Translations under genes and position numbers: made by a program
Notes under the pieces: generated by a model
Databases searched by the model: none
What the model was told of the DNA's origin: nothing
The model's input: the letters and a program-made list of their open reading frames with translations, nothing else
From: Motilibacter deserti
GTDB taxonomy: Bacteria; Actinomycetota; Actinomycetes; Motilibacterales; Motilibacteraceae
Direction of reading: 5' to 3'
Assembly: GCF_011250635.1 (NCBI RefSeq)
Contig: NZ_JAANNP010000002.1
Location: 588,129 to 652,128 of the forward strand
DNA: 64,000 bases
Shown here: one piece after another, positions 43,913 through 52,759 of the stretch
How the letters are laid out: each line of letters begins with the position of its first letter
Numbering within the stretch: the stretch's first letter is position 1

Positions 43913-44853
43913 CAGCGGTCCTTCGTGGGCCGCAGCACGGCCAGGTAGACGGCGATCACGGTCATGACGACGAGGAAGTTCACGACCGACAGCGCGGACG
44001 CGACGCCCGGGCCGAGCACGGTCTTGTACTTGAAGATCAGCGTCGTGGTGATGTCGGCGTCGTAGCCGGGGGCCTCGACGAGGATCTGCAGGATCGGCAG
44101 CGAGTTGAAGACGTTGATGATCATGATGAGCGTCGCGATGCTGATGGCCGGCCGCAGCATCGGCAGGATCACCTTGGTGTAGCGCTGCCAGGCCGACGCC
44201 CCGTCCACGTACGCCGCCTCGACCACGTCGTCCGGCACCCCTTGCAGCCCGGACAGGATCGTGTAGGTGGTGAACGGCAGCGACACGAAGATGGCCACGA
44301 CCATCGCGGTGATGAACGCCGGCACGGCGCTCTTGGTGAAGCCGTAGGGCGAGTCGAGGATGCCGACGTCGACGAGGAAGCGGTTGATGATGCCGTAGTC
44401 CGGGTTGAGGCCGTAGAAGAAGATCGACGTCGTCATGACGACCGACGCCGCCCACGGCACGACGACCGCGAGCCGGACGAGCTTGCGGCCGCGGAACTGC
44501 TTGTTGAGGAACTGGGCCAGGAACAGCGAGATCACGATCGAGACGACCGTGACGACGGCCACCCAGATGAACGTGTTGAGGAAGACCCGGCCGATGTTGA
44601 CACCCGGGTAGTCCAGCGCCTGCTGGTAGTTGTCGAAGCCGGCGCCCCCGCGCTCCACGCCGATCCGGTTGAACTTCCGGAACGACGTGTAGACCATGTA
44701 GCCGGCCGGATAGAGCACGACGCCGAAGATCAGCAGCAGCGCCGGCGCGAGCCACGGCAGCGCGGTGAAGAGGCTGCTGTGCCCGGGTGCCCGCCGGGCC
44801 CGGCGCGGGCGCGCCCCGAGGGTCGACGGCGCCGGGGCGGTCGTGGTGGCCAC
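43912..44853 (-). CDS. sugar ABC transporter permease, MalF type
   Basis: A 313-residue permease with six transmembrane helices; the first is 'LPWLAPALLLIFGVVLYPAGYM'. The EAA loop is 'DDVVEAAYVDGASAWQRYTKVILPMLRPA'. It is partner of the downstream MalG-type permease (overlapping) and lies behind the binding-protein gene, from which a hairpin at 44900-44932 separates it. Confidence 0.92.
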   Translation of the reverse strand: MATTTAPAPSTLGARPRRARRAPGHSSLFTALPWLAPALLLIFGVVLYPAGYMVYTSFRKFNRIGVERGGAGFDNYQQALDYPGVNIGRVFLNTFIWVAVVTVVSIVISLFLAQFLNKQFRGRKLVRLAVVVPWAASVVMTTSIFFYGLNPDYGIINRFLVDVGILDSPYGFTKSAVPAFITAMVVAIFVSLPFTTYTILSGLQGVPDDVVEAAYVDGASAWQRYTKVILPMLRPAISIATLIMIINVFNSLPILQILVEAPGYDADITTTLIFKYKTVLGPGVASALSVVNFLVVMTVIAVYLAVLRPTKDR

Positions 44854-44899
44854 GGCAGACCTCCTGTTCCGGAATGACGGATCGACGAACGGCAGGGGA

Positions 44900-44932
44900 G
44901 AGGTGCCCGCCCGCGCATCGGGCGGGCACCTC
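44900..44932 (-). terminator. intra-operon hairpin between binding protein and permeases
   Basis: GAGGTGCCCGCCCG - CGCAT - CGGGCGGGCACCTC is a perfect 14-bp stem, 18 bases after the binding-protein stop. Such hairpins allow partial read-through and keep the binding protein in excess over the permeases. Confidence 0.7.
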
Positions 44933-44950
44933 GGCGGTCGGACGGTTGCG

Positions 44951-46270
44951 TCAGCCCCCGGCGTTGGCCTGCTCCTCGATGCCGCTCAGGACCTCCTGGG
45001 CGGACTGGGTGGCGATGCTGCCGGCGTTCTGCTGCAGCGCGTTCTGCAGCGCGGTCCAGTTCGGGTTGCCCTGCGGGAGGAAGCGGACGCTGGACAGCAC
45101 GTCGTAGAACGGCTTGTTGTTCGTGTCGGACGCCGACTTCTCCTGGATGGCCGCGCTCGTCACCGGCAGCAGGCCCGTGCCCTCGGCCCACGGGCCGTAG
45201 ACCTCGGGCGTGTAGAGGTAGTCGAGGAACGCCTTGGTCGCGGCCTTGCGGTCCTCGTCACCGTTGTCGAACGCCTCGATGAAGTCCGTGACACCGAGGT
45301 TGGCCGACGCGGAGCCGTCCTTGGTGGGCATCGGAGCCACCTCGAACTTGACGTTCGGGAACTTGCTGCGCGTCTCGGCGAGCAGGCCGGGGTGGCTGAC
45401 GTACATGCCGAGCTTGCCCTGGTTGAACAGGTCGGCGACCGCCTGCCGGTTGCTCGCGCCCGGGTTGGGCTGCGTCGCCTTGGCGTCGATGAACTTCTTC
45501 ATCTCCTCGAACGCCGCGACGTTCTGCTCCGACGCGACGGTCAGGTCGCTGCCGGACACCCAGTCCCCGCCGTTGCCCCACACCCAGAGGCTGGCCTCGA
45601 CCTGGGCCTCCTCCTGGCCGAGCGGCATGCCGTAGCCGTAGACGCCGCCGCCCAGCTTGGAGATCTTGGTCGCGGCGTCGAGCAGCTCGTCCCACGTCTT
45701 CGGCGCCGCCGAGATGCCGGCCTGCTCGAAGAGGTCGGTGTTGTACGCCAGCAGACGCGCCGAGGCGATGTCCGGCGCCGCCCACTGCGTGCCGTCCTCG
45801 CCGACGCCGTTCTTCAGCAGCGCAGGCTCGATGCTCTGCAGCGTCTCCGGGCTCATCACCTCGTCGATCGGGTAGAGGATGTCGCTGTTCGCGTAGTCGG
45901 CGAAGTTGTTGTCGTTGAGGATGTCCGGCGCGTCCTGGCCCTGGATGCGGGCCTGCACCTTCTCCGTGAAGCCGTCCCAGGCCTCGATCTGCAGCTCGAC
46001 CTTGACGTTCGGATACTTGCCGTTGAAGCCCGTGATGACCTTCTGCCAGTCGGCCTGGGAGGTGTCGGTGTAGCTCGGCGCGAGGATCTTGATCGTCGTC
46101 GAGAGGTCGGCCCCGGCGCTGGCGGCGGGCTGGGCCGCGCCGTCCGAGCCGGAGTCGCCCTCGTCGTCGCCGCCGCAGGCGGACAGCAGCAGGGCACCGG
46201 CCAGGGACAGCGCGGCCCAGCGGGCCGGTCCGAAGCGGCCCCTGCGGCGGAAGGGCGAGGAGTCGGTCAT
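44951..46270 (-). CDS. sugar ABC transporter substrate-binding lipoprotein
   Basis: 439 residues with lipobox 'LLLSAC' (Cys near residue 32) and a Gly/Asp/Ser-rich tether. The body is a family 1 solute-binding protein: 'ITGFNGKYPNVKVELQIEAWDGF', 'DAPDILN', 'YNTDLFEQAGISAAPKTWDELLDAATKI' and 'AAFLDYLYTPEV'-like end. It should catch an oligosaccharide or GlcNAc outside the membrane for the two permeases. The neighbouring ROK repressor and nag genes point to amino sugars, but the ligand cannot be read from sequence. Confidence 0.92.
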   Translation of the reverse strand: MTDSSPFRRRGRFGPARWAALSLAGALLLSACGGDDEGDSGSDGAAQPAASAGADLSTTIKILAPSYTDTSQADWQKVITGFNGKYPNVKVELQIEAWDGFTEKVQARIQGQDAPDILNDNNFADYANSDILYPIDEVMSPETLQSIEPALLKNGVGEDGTQWAAPDIASARLLAYNTDLFEQAGISAAPKTWDELLDAATKISKLGGGVYGYGMPLGQEEAQVEASLWVWGNGGDWVSGSDLTVASEQNVAAFEEMKKFIDAKATQPNPGASNRQAVADLFNQGKLGMYVSHPGLLAETRSKFPNVKFEVAPMPTKDGSASANLGVTDFIEAFDNGDEDRKAATKAFLDYLYTPEVYGPWAEGTGLLPVTSAAIQEKSASDTNNKPFYDVLSSVRFLPQGNPNWTALQNALQQNAGSIATQSAQEVLSGIEEQANAGG

Positions 46271-46370
46271 GGGGTCCTCCAGGGTCTGAAGAGCTGTCTC
46301 GTGGTGCCGGGGCGACGAGCGGGTGGAGCGGTCGGGACCGAAGCCGGTCGCGGGGTTCAGGAGCTCGGGT

Positions 46371-47573
46371 TCAGAGCGTCATGGCGGCCTCTGCGGCCAG
46401 GGCGAGGGCGCCGAGCACGACGGCCCGGTCGCCGAGGGAGTTCTGCAGCACCCGCACGGGATGGCCCGAGCGGGGAGTCGTGTAGCGCTGGACGGCGGCC
46501 TGCACCGCATCGGACAGCACGGTGCCGCCGGCGGCCAGCGAGCCGCTGACGACGACGGCCTGCGGCGCGAGCAGCGTGCACGCGTCGGCGACGACCTTGC
46601 CGATCAGGGCGCCGGCGTCGCTGACGGCACGCACCGCCGCCCGGTCGCCGCGGCCGACGAGCCGCTCGAGGTCCTCGCGCGTACGCGCCGCCTCGCCGTG
46701 CACCGCGCGCAGCTCGCCGAGCACGTGGTCGAGGGAGGCGACGGTCTCGAGGCAGCCGCGGTTGCCGCAGACGCAGAACCCGCCGCCTTCGACGACCTGC
46801 ACGTGCCCGATCTCGCCCGCGCCGCCGCGGAAGCCGCGGTGCAGCCGGCCGTCGAGCAGCACGCCGAGCCCGACACCGGACGAGGCGTCGAGCCCGAGCA
46901 CGTCGGCCATGCCCTGCGCAGCTCCGTGCTGCGCCTCGCCGACCGTCAGCAAGTCGGCGTCGTTCTCCACCGACACGGGCAGGTCGCGGCCCAGGGTCTC
47001 GGTGACCACCTTGGCCACGGTCACGCCGCTCCACCACGGCGCGCGGGTCGAGACGGCCGATGCCGTGACGGGGTCCACGACGCCGGGCACCCCGACGACG
47101 ACCCGGGCCAGCCGCTCGACCGGGACCCCGGACGCGGCGACCGCCTCCGAGACGACCCCCTCGACCAGGCCGGCCAGCGGCCCGACGTCCTCGGCGTCCG
47201 CCTCGAGCGGGGCGGGGAAGAGCCGCTCGGACTCGGCGAGCACGCGGTGGTCGAAGTCGCCCACCGCTCCGCGCACGCCGTCGTAGGACAGGTCCAGGCC
47301 CATCACCACGCCCCGGTCGGGCGCGAGCCGGACCAGCCGCCCCGGCCGGCCCGTACGCCCCCCGGCCGTGCCTGCGCCCGAGCCGTCCGCGATCTCGACG
47401 ACCCCGGCGCCGGCCAGCTCCGCGACCAGGCTCGAGACCGTCGTCGAGGAGAGCCGGGTGGCGCGGGCGAGCGCGGCGCGGCTGGCAGGGCCCTCGCGCA
47501 GCACCCCGAGCAGCAGGGCGCGGTTCGCGGACCGCAGCGCCTGCTGGCCTCGGGTCGCGGAATCGGCCGGCAT
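46371..47573 (-). CDS. ROK-family transcriptional regulator (NagC/XylR type)
   Basis: A 400-residue repressor. The N-terminal winged helix ('LLLGVLREGPASRAALARATRLSSTTVSSLVAELAGAGVV') binds DNA. The C-terminal ROK sugar-binding part has 'GLDLSYDGVRGAVGDFDH', the zinc site 'CVCGNRGCLE' and 'GGAGEIGHV'. It lies 100 bases upstream of the ABC operon in the same direction and divergent from nagB-kinase-SIS-nagA, so it probably controls both and is released by GlcNAc or a GlcNAc phosphate. Confidence 0.9.
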   Translation of the reverse strand: MPADSATRGQQALRSANRALLLGVLREGPASRAALARATRLSSTTVSSLVAELAGAGVVEIADGSGAGTAGGRTGRPGRLVRLAPDRGVVMGLDLSYDGVRGAVGDFDHRVLAESERLFPAPLEADAEDVGPLAGLVEGVVSEAVAASGVPVERLARVVVGVPGVVDPVTASAVSTRAPWWSGVTVAKVVTETLGRDLPVSVENDADLLTVGEAQHGAAQGMADVLGLDASSGVGLGVLLDGRLHRGFRGGAGEIGHVQVVEGGGFCVCGNRGCLETVASLDHVLGELRAVHGEAARTREDLERLVGRGDRAAVRAVSDAGALIGKVVADACTLLAPQAVVVSGSLAAGGTVLSDAVQAAVQRYTTPRSGHPVRVLQNSLGDRAVVLGALALAAEAAMTL

Positions 47574-47717
47574 GGCCGGAACGATCGCGCTAGCACCGGG
47601 CTCTCGTCAATGCCCGGACGATTACGACCCTGTAAAGGCTCTGTCAGCACAAGATCAGCAAGAAGTTGGAGAAAGTCGAGCCCGAGCACACCTTCGCATC
47701 GCCAGTTCCTCCACTGC

Positions 47718-47747
47718 TTGACACCCGGTAGACGACGGGTCGATGCT
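47718..47747 (+). promoter_or_regulatory. candidate promoter for the nagB operon
   Basis: TTGACA (47718-47723) is followed 18 bases later by GATGCT, a weak -10. It lies ~105 bases before nagB in the divergent gap (47574-47849). I found no clear symmetric operator there. Confidence 0.35.
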
Positions 47748-47849
47748 GCGGACGGCCGTCGCCGGGTTTGGCCCGCACCTCGGGCGGCATCAGACGGCCA
47801 CCGTGCGCGACGAGGCGCCGACCCCGAACCCCCTGCCGAAGGAGGCACC

Positions 47850-48629
47850 GTGGAGGTCGTCCCCGTCGACGGCCCGGCCGAGGCCGGCGCGCTCGTCGCC
47901 GACATCGTGGCCGCCGCGGTCACGGCCGGCGCCCGCGTGCTCGGGCTCGCGACCGGGTCCTCGCCGCTGCCGGCCTACGCCGAGCTCGGGCGCCGTTGCC
48001 GGGCCGGGGAGGTCAGCCTCGCCGGCCTCGACGCATTCCTGCTCGACGAGTACGTCGGGCTGCCCCCCGACTCGCCGCAGAGCTACGCGCGCTTCATCCG
48101 GGACGAGTTCGTGAACCTGGTCGACCTCGACCCCGCGCGGGTGCACGGGCCGGACGGCAGCGCGCCCGACCCGCTCGCCGAGGCGCGCCGCTACGACGTG
48201 GCGCTGCGCGACGGCGGCCCGGTCGACGTGCAGATCCTCGGCATCGGCGCCAACGGCCACATCGGCTTCAACGAGCCGGGCTCCTCGCTCGCCTCGCGCA
48301 CCCGGCTCAAGACGCTCGCCGAGCGCACGCGGCAGGACAACGCGCGCTTCTTCGACCGTCCCGAGGACGTGCCGCGCCACGTCATCACGCAGGGGCTCGG
48401 CACGATCCGCGAGGCCCGCCACCTCGTGCTCGTCGCCACCGGCGAGGCGAAGGCCGCCGCGGTCGCCGCCGCGGTCGAGGGCCCGGTCACCGCGAGCTGC
48501 CCCGCGTCGGTGCTGCAGCTGCACCCCCACGTCACGATGGTCGTCGACGAGGAAGCCGCGGCGCAGCTGCGCGACCTCGACCACTACCGCTTCGTGCTCA
48601 CGCACAAGCCGGCCGGCCAGGGGTTCTGA
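47850..48629 (+). CDS. nagB: glucosamine-6-phosphate deaminase
   Basis: A 259-residue NagB from GTG 47850 (AAGGAGG upstream). It has the phosphate loop 'GLATGSSPLPAYAEL', the catalytic Asp/Glu segment 'FLLDEYVGLPPDSPQSYA', and 'LGIGANGHIGFNEPGSS' with the catalytic His. It converts glucosamine-6-phosphate to fructose-6-phosphate and ammonia, the last step of GlcNAc use. It is the first gene of a tight operon: its stop overlaps the kinase start (TGATG). A missing C-terminal allosteric tail makes it shorter than E. coli NagB. Confidence 0.93.
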   Translation: MEVVPVDGPAEAGALVADIVAAAVTAGARVLGLATGSSPLPAYAELGRRCRAGEVSLAGLDAFLLDEYVGLPPDSPQSYARFIRDEFVNLVDLDPARVHGPDGSAPDPLAEARRYDVALRDGGPVDVQILGIGANGHIGFNEPGSSLASRTRLKTLAERTRQDNARFFDRPEDVPRHVITQGLGTIREARHLVLVATGEAKAAAVAAAVEGPVTASCPASVLQLHPHVTMVVDEEAAAQLRDLDHYRFVLTHKPAGQGF

Positions 48630-49645
48630 TGGCGCAGGCCCTCGCGCCGGCCGCCGCACCGGAGGAGGGGTACGCCCGGGAGGGCGTCGCCGCCATCGTG
48701 GCCGTCGACGTCGGCGGCACCACGATCAAGGCCGCGCAGGTGACACCTGAAGGCGGACTCCTGACTCGTCGTACTGTCCCCACGCCGCACGACGGCACGC
48801 CCGTGGCCGACGCCGTCGCCGGGATCGTGGCCGAGCTGCGCACCCCCTCCACCGAGTCCGTCGGCGTGGGCATGCCCGGCCTCGTCGACAGCCGGGCCGG
48901 GGTGGTGCGGTTCTCCGCCAACCTCAACCTGCGCGACGCTCCCATCGGTGCCCAGCTCTCCGAGCGGCTCGGCGTGCCGGTCGCGATCGAGCACGACGTG
49001 CGCGCCGCCTGCGCCGCGGAGCTGCGGCTCGGCGCCGGGCGGCGGGTCGAGGACCTGCTCTGCGTCGTGCTCGGGACCGGGGTCGCCGCCCGCTCGATCA
49101 TCCGCGGCCGGCTGCTCGACGGGTCGACCGGCACGGCCGGGGAGCTCGGGCACGTGTGCATCGACCCCGGCGGCGAGCCGTGCGCCTGCGGCGCCCGCGG
49201 CTGCGTCGAGGTGTACGCGTCGGCGGCGGGCGTGCTGCGCAGGTTCCGCACCGCGGGGGGAGACCCCTCGCTCGACACCCCCGGGGTCGTGGCCGTCCTC
49301 GGCCGCGACCCGCTCGCGGACCGGGTCTGGGCCGACGCGGTCGACGCGCTGGCCGCCGGGATCGCCGCGGCCACGCTGCTCACCGACCCCGCGCTCGTCG
49401 TCCTGGCTGGGGGCCTCAGCGGCGCCCGCGACGCGCTGGCCGGGCCGCTGGCCCGCGCGCTGCAGGAGCGCCTGCCGTGGCGGCAGGCCCCCGCGCTGGA
49501 GATCTCCGCGCTCGGCGCCGACGCCGGGCTGCTCGGATCCGCGCTCGCCGCCGCCGATGCGGCAGGCTGGCAGGAACGTACCCGCCGCTGGGCCCCGCCC
49601 GGCGCGCAGCACCCGCAGGACGCCCGCTTGGAGGACGCGCCGTGA
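48629..49645 (+). CDS. ROK-family sugar kinase (probably GlcNAc kinase)
   Basis: A 338-residue kinase with 'AVDVGGTTIKAAQV' (ATP phosphate loop), 'VGMPGLVD', the catalytic Asp in 'IEHDVRAACAAEL', 'GTAGELGHV' and the zinc site 'CACGARGCVE'. The hit to ROK kinases is clear; there is no DNA-binding domain. Glucokinase and GlcNAc kinase cannot be separated by eye, but its place between nagB and nagA favours GlcNAc or glucosamine. It overlaps both neighbours by four bases or less. Confidence 0.88.
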   Translation: MAQALAPAAAPEEGYAREGVAAIVAVDVGGTTIKAAQVTPEGGLLTRRTVPTPHDGTPVADAVAGIVAELRTPSTESVGVGMPGLVDSRAGVVRFSANLNLRDAPIGAQLSERLGVPVAIEHDVRAACAAELRLGAGRRVEDLLCVVLGTGVAARSIIRGRLLDGSTGTAGELGHVCIDPGGEPCACGARGCVEVYASAAGVLRRFRTAGGDPSLDTPGVVAVLGRDPLADRVWADAVDALAAGIAAATLLTDPALVVLAGGLSGARDALAGPLARALQERLPWRQAPALEISALGADAGLLGSALAAADAAGWQERTRRWAPPGAQHPQDARLEDAP

Positions 49646-50526
49646 CCACGTACGTCGAGACCGAGATCGCCGCCCAGCCCGACTGCTGGCGGCGCGCGAC
49701 CGAGCTCGCCCCCGCGTACGCCGAGGTGCTGCCGCAGCCCGGCGAGCGCGTCGCCGTCGTCGGCTGCGGGACGAGCTGGTTCATGGCGATGAGCTACGCC
49801 GCCCTCCGCGAGCAGGGCGGGCTCGGGTGGACGGACGCCTTCGCCGGGTCGGAGTTCCCCTTCGGGCGGGACTACGACCGGCTGGTCGCCATCACCCGGT
49901 CCGGCACGACGAGCGAGATCGTCAGCCTGCTTCAGCGAACGTCGATTCCTGCGACGGTGATCACTGCTTGCCCCGGGGAGCCCGCCGCGGCGCAGGGCGG
50001 CGCGGTCGTCGACCTGTCCTTCGCCGACGAGGAGTCGGTGGTGCAGACGCGGTTCGCGACGACGACGCTCGCGCTGCTTCGCGCGTCGCTCGGCCACTCG
50101 TTGGACGCCGCGATCGTCGACGCCGAGGCCGCGCTGGCCGTCGACGTCGCGCCCTGGGTGCCATCGACCCAGGTGTCGTTCCTCGGGCGCGGATGGACGA
50201 TCGGCCTGGCCCAGGAGGCCGCGCTCAAGGCGCGCGAGGCGTCGCAGACGTGGTGCGAGGCGTACCCGGCGATGGACTACCGGCACGGGCCGATCGCGAT
50301 CGCCGAGCCCGGGCGTCTGGTGTGGATGTTCGGCGAGCCGCCGACGGGGCTGGCCGACGACGTCGCGGCGACCGGCGCCGAGCTCGTGACGAGCGAGCTC
50401 GACCCGCTGGCCCACCTCGTCGTGGCGCAGCGGCTCGCGGTGGCGAAGGCGCAGGCGCTCGGGCTCGACCCCGACCGGCCGCGCTCGCTCACCCGCGCGG
50501 TGGTGCTCTCGCCCGAGCAGGTCTGA
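49642..50526 (+). CDS. SIS-domain sugar isomerase/deaminase-like protein
   Basis: 294 residues from GTG 49642, overlapping the kinase stop. It has two SIS domains as in the isomerase half of GlmS: 'VVGCGTSWFMAMSYAALRE', 'ITRSGTTSEIVSLLQ', then 'LGRGWTIGLAQEAALKAREASQTWCEAYPAMDYRHGPIAIAEP'. There is no glutaminase domain, so it does not make GlcN-6-P from glutamine. Such proteins (AgaS/FrlB/NagB-II-like) deaminate or isomerise amino-sugar phosphates or act as sugar-phosphate sensors. In this operon a second, NagB-II-like deaminase is the likely role. Confidence 0.82.
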   Translation: MTTYVETEIAAQPDCWRRATELAPAYAEVLPQPGERVAVVGCGTSWFMAMSYAALREQGGLGWTDAFAGSEFPFGRDYDRLVAITRSGTTSEIVSLLQRTSIPATVITACPGEPAAAQGGAVVDLSFADEESVVQTRFATTTLALLRASLGHSLDAAIVDAEAALAVDVAPWVPSTQVSFLGRGWTIGLAQEAALKAREASQTWCEAYPAMDYRHGPIAIAEPGRLVWMFGEPPTGLADDVAATGAELVTSELDPLAHLVVAQRLAVAKAQALGLDPDRPRSLTRAVVLSPEQV

Positions 50527-50531
50527 GGCCG

Positions 50532-51644
50532 GTGCTGCTCACGGCCGACCGGGTCGTCACGGCCTCCCAGGACCTCCGGCCGGCCTGGCTGCGGGTGACG
50601 GACGGCCGGGTCGAGGCGCTCGGGCAGGGCGAGACGCCGGTGCGCGCCGACGAGCACGTCGCCGGCGTCGTCGTGCCGGGCTTCGTCGACGTGCACTGCC
50701 ACGGCGCGGTCGGCGCGGACTTCGCAGGCGCGGACGAGGCGGGCGTGCGGGCGGCGGCCGCCTTCCACTGGCGGGCCGGCACGACGTCGGTCGTGGCGTC
50801 CGTCGCGACTGCGCCGCTGGACCTCATGGAGCGCCAGGTCGCGCGGCTCGGCGGGCTGGTCGCCGACCGGGTCGTCGCCGCGGTGCACGTCGAGGGGCGC
50901 TTCCTGTCGCCGTTGCGCAAGGGCGCCCACGACGAGCGGCTCCTGGTGCCCCCGGACCGCGCCGACCTGGACCGGCTGCTCGCGGCGGGGCCGGTCGCGA
51001 TGGTGACGCTGGCGCCCGAGCTGCCGGGCGGGCTCGACGCCGTACGCCGACTGCACGACGCGGGGGTCGTCGCCGCGCTGGGGCACAGCGACGCGGACGC
51101 GGCCACCGCGACCGCGGCAGTGGATGCCGGTGCGCGGTCGGTGACGCACCTGTTCAACGGAATGGTCCCGTTCTCCCATCGCGCGCCCGCGCTCCCCGGC
51201 GTCGCGCTCACCGACGACCGGCTGACGCTCGAGCTGGTGGTCGACGGGCAGCACCTGGACCCGCTCGCCGTGACGATGGCGCTGCGCGCTGCGGGCGACC
51301 GGGCCGTGCTCGTGAGCGACGCGATGTCCGCGACCGGACAGCCGGACGGGCGCTACGACCTGGCCGGCAACGAGGTCGAGGTCGTCGACGGTGTGCCGCG
51401 CGTCGTCTCGACGGGCTCGCTCGCCGGGAGCACGACCCCTGTCGCCGGCGGCCTGCGCCGTCTCGTGCTCGACCACGGGCTCGGGCTGCAGCAGGCGCTG
51501 GCGGCGGTCACGTCCCGGCCGGCGGCGCTGCTCGGCCTCGAGGGCGTCGGCGACCTGGGGCTGGGGACGCATGCCGACCTCGTCGTGCTCGACCCCCACG
51601 AGCTGACCGTCCTGCGGGTCATGCGGGGCGGGGAGTGGCTCTGA
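50532..51644 (+). CDS. second N-acetylglucosamine-6-phosphate deacetylase-like protein
   Basis: 370 residues from GTG 50532. It keeps the metal and catalytic residues of NagA: 'DVHCHGAVG', 'HVEGRFLSPLRKGAH', 'ALGHSDADAAT', 'THLFNGMVPFSHR' and 'LVSDAMSATG'. In the usual 'EGPF' motif the Pro is Arg here, which puts a bulky charge next to the metal-ligand Glu and may alter substrate choice. It is the last gene of the nagB operon. The other nagA (40256) is standard, so this copy may act on another N-acetyl sugar phosphate. Confidence 0.85.
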   Translation: MLLTADRVVTASQDLRPAWLRVTDGRVEALGQGETPVRADEHVAGVVVPGFVDVHCHGAVGADFAGADEAGVRAAAAFHWRAGTTSVVASVATAPLDLMERQVARLGGLVADRVVAAVHVEGRFLSPLRKGAHDERLLVPPDRADLDRLLAAGPVAMVTLAPELPGGLDAVRRLHDAGVVAALGHSDADAATATAAVDAGARSVTHLFNGMVPFSHRAPALPGVALTDDRLTLELVVDGQHLDPLAVTMALRAAGDRAVLVSDAMSATGQPDGRYDLAGNEVEVVDGVPRVVSTGSLAGSTTPVAGGLRRLVLDHGLGLQQALAAVTSRPAALLGLEGVGDLGLGTHADLVVLDPHELTVLRVMRGGEWL

Positions 51645-51949
51645 GCACGGCCGCCACCACGTACATCCGCGTCGAGCGGAGCAGGGACGGCACCTACGCG
51701 GCCGACCTCTCGACCGACCTCGACGCGCTGTGCGAGGGGATGGAGTACGGCGACGTGTGCGAGGGCGAGTACGAGGTCTGGGTCCATCCCGGCGGCGAGC
51801 TCTGCGCAGTCGTCCCGGACCGGGCCGTGGCCGAGCGGGACCATTGGGCGACGCCGCGGGCGGACCTCTGGCTGCCCGAGCTCCGTGTGGTCGGGTCGGA
51901 CCCGGCGCGGGTGGCGGAGGCGTACGAGCAGCTGACCCGGCGCCGCTAG
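51635..51949 (+). CDS. hypothetical protein, 104 aa
   Basis: A small acidic protein starting with GTG 51635 inside the end of the nagA-like gene and ending in a 3-base overlap with convergent cutC. 'TTYIRVERSRDGTYAADLSTDLDALCEGMEYGDVCEGEYEVWVHPGG' shows a mixed beta pattern with an even spread of Asp, Glu and Tyr. I do not recognise the family. Codon use is normal for the genome, so it is likely real, and the overlap suggests expression with the nag operon. Confidence 0.6.
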   Translation: MALSTAATTYIRVERSRDGTYAADLSTDLDALCEGMEYGDVCEGEYEVWVHPGGELCAVVPDRAVAERDHWATPRADLWLPELRVVGSDPARVAEAYEQLTRRR

Positions 51950-52692
51950 CCGCCGTCGCGCTCCAGTGCGGCGAGCACGTCGCGGACCGGGCCGGCGGCA
52001 GTGACGAGGCGGGGCCCGGTCTCGTAGGAGACACCGCTCGCCGAGGCGGCCGGGGCCACGGGCACAGAAGCCCGGAAGTGCACTTCCTGCACCCCGGTGC
52101 GCCTCACCAGCTCCGCGACGTTGTGCGCGCGTACGCCGCCACCGGCCAGCACACCGATGCGCCCGGCCGCCTGCTCGACCAGCGCCGCCAGCATCGGAGC
52201 TCCCTCGGCACAGGTCCGCGCGCCGCCCGAGGTGAGGACGCGCGTGAAGCCCAGGCCCACCAGGCGCTCGAGCGCGTCGGGCAGGTCGGCGAGCGTGTCG
52301 AACGCCTTGTGCATCGTCACCGGCGCGCCGCCGCAGGCCTCGACCAGCCGGGCCAGCACCGGCTCGTCGAGCGCGCCGTCGGGTGTCAGCGCGCCCAGCA
52401 CGAAGCCGACGGCCACGCCCGGCGGCACGGGCAGTGCGCGTACGGCCGCGATGTCCGCGAGCATCACGTCCACCTCGGCGGGGGAGTAGGCGAAGCCGCC
52501 ACCGCGCGGGCGAATCATCACCTGAACGCCGATGCGGGAGACCCGGGCCAGCACCGCGGCGACCGTGCCGATGCTGGGCGTCGTGCCGCCCTCGACGAGC
52601 CCCGCGCACAGCTCGACGCGGTCGGCGCCGACGGACTCGGAGAGCACCACGCCGTCGACGTCGTCCAGGCAGACCTCGGTGACTACGTGCAC
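51946..52692 (-). CDS. cutC: CutC-family protein
   Basis: A 248-residue TIM-barrel CutC from a GTG start: 'TEVCLDDVDGVVLSESVGADRVELCAGLVEGGTTPS', 'VQVMIRPRGGGFAYS', 'TMHKAFDTL', 'FTRVLTSGGARTC' and 'VLAGGGVRAHNV'. The family is labelled copper homeostasis from old E. coli genetics, but the copper role is doubtful. Here it ends directly against the amino-sugar operon, convergent with it. This fits a carbohydrate function better than copper handling; that is inference only. Confidence 0.9.
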   Translation of the reverse strand: MHVVTEVCLDDVDGVVLSESVGADRVELCAGLVEGGTTPSIGTVAAVLARVSRIGVQVMIRPRGGGFAYSPAEVDVMLADIAAVRALPVPPGVAVGFVLGALTPDGALDEPVLARLVEACGGAPVTMHKAFDTLADLPDALERLVGLGFTRVLTSGGARTCAEGAPMLAALVEQAAGRIGVLAGGGVRAHNVAELVRRTGVQEVHFRASVPVAPAASASGVSYETGPRLVTAAGPVRDVLAALERDGG

Positions 52693-52759
52693 GGGTGCAG
52701 GCTAGGCGCTCCGGCGAGACGGAGCACCAGCGTGCGGCTTCGGAGCCGCGAGCCGGACG

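Noticed and set aside
46271-46370. DasR-type (dre) or ROK operator before the sugar ABC operon
   Set aside because: I found no ACTGGTCTAGACCAGT-like or other clear palindrome here or in 47574-47849.
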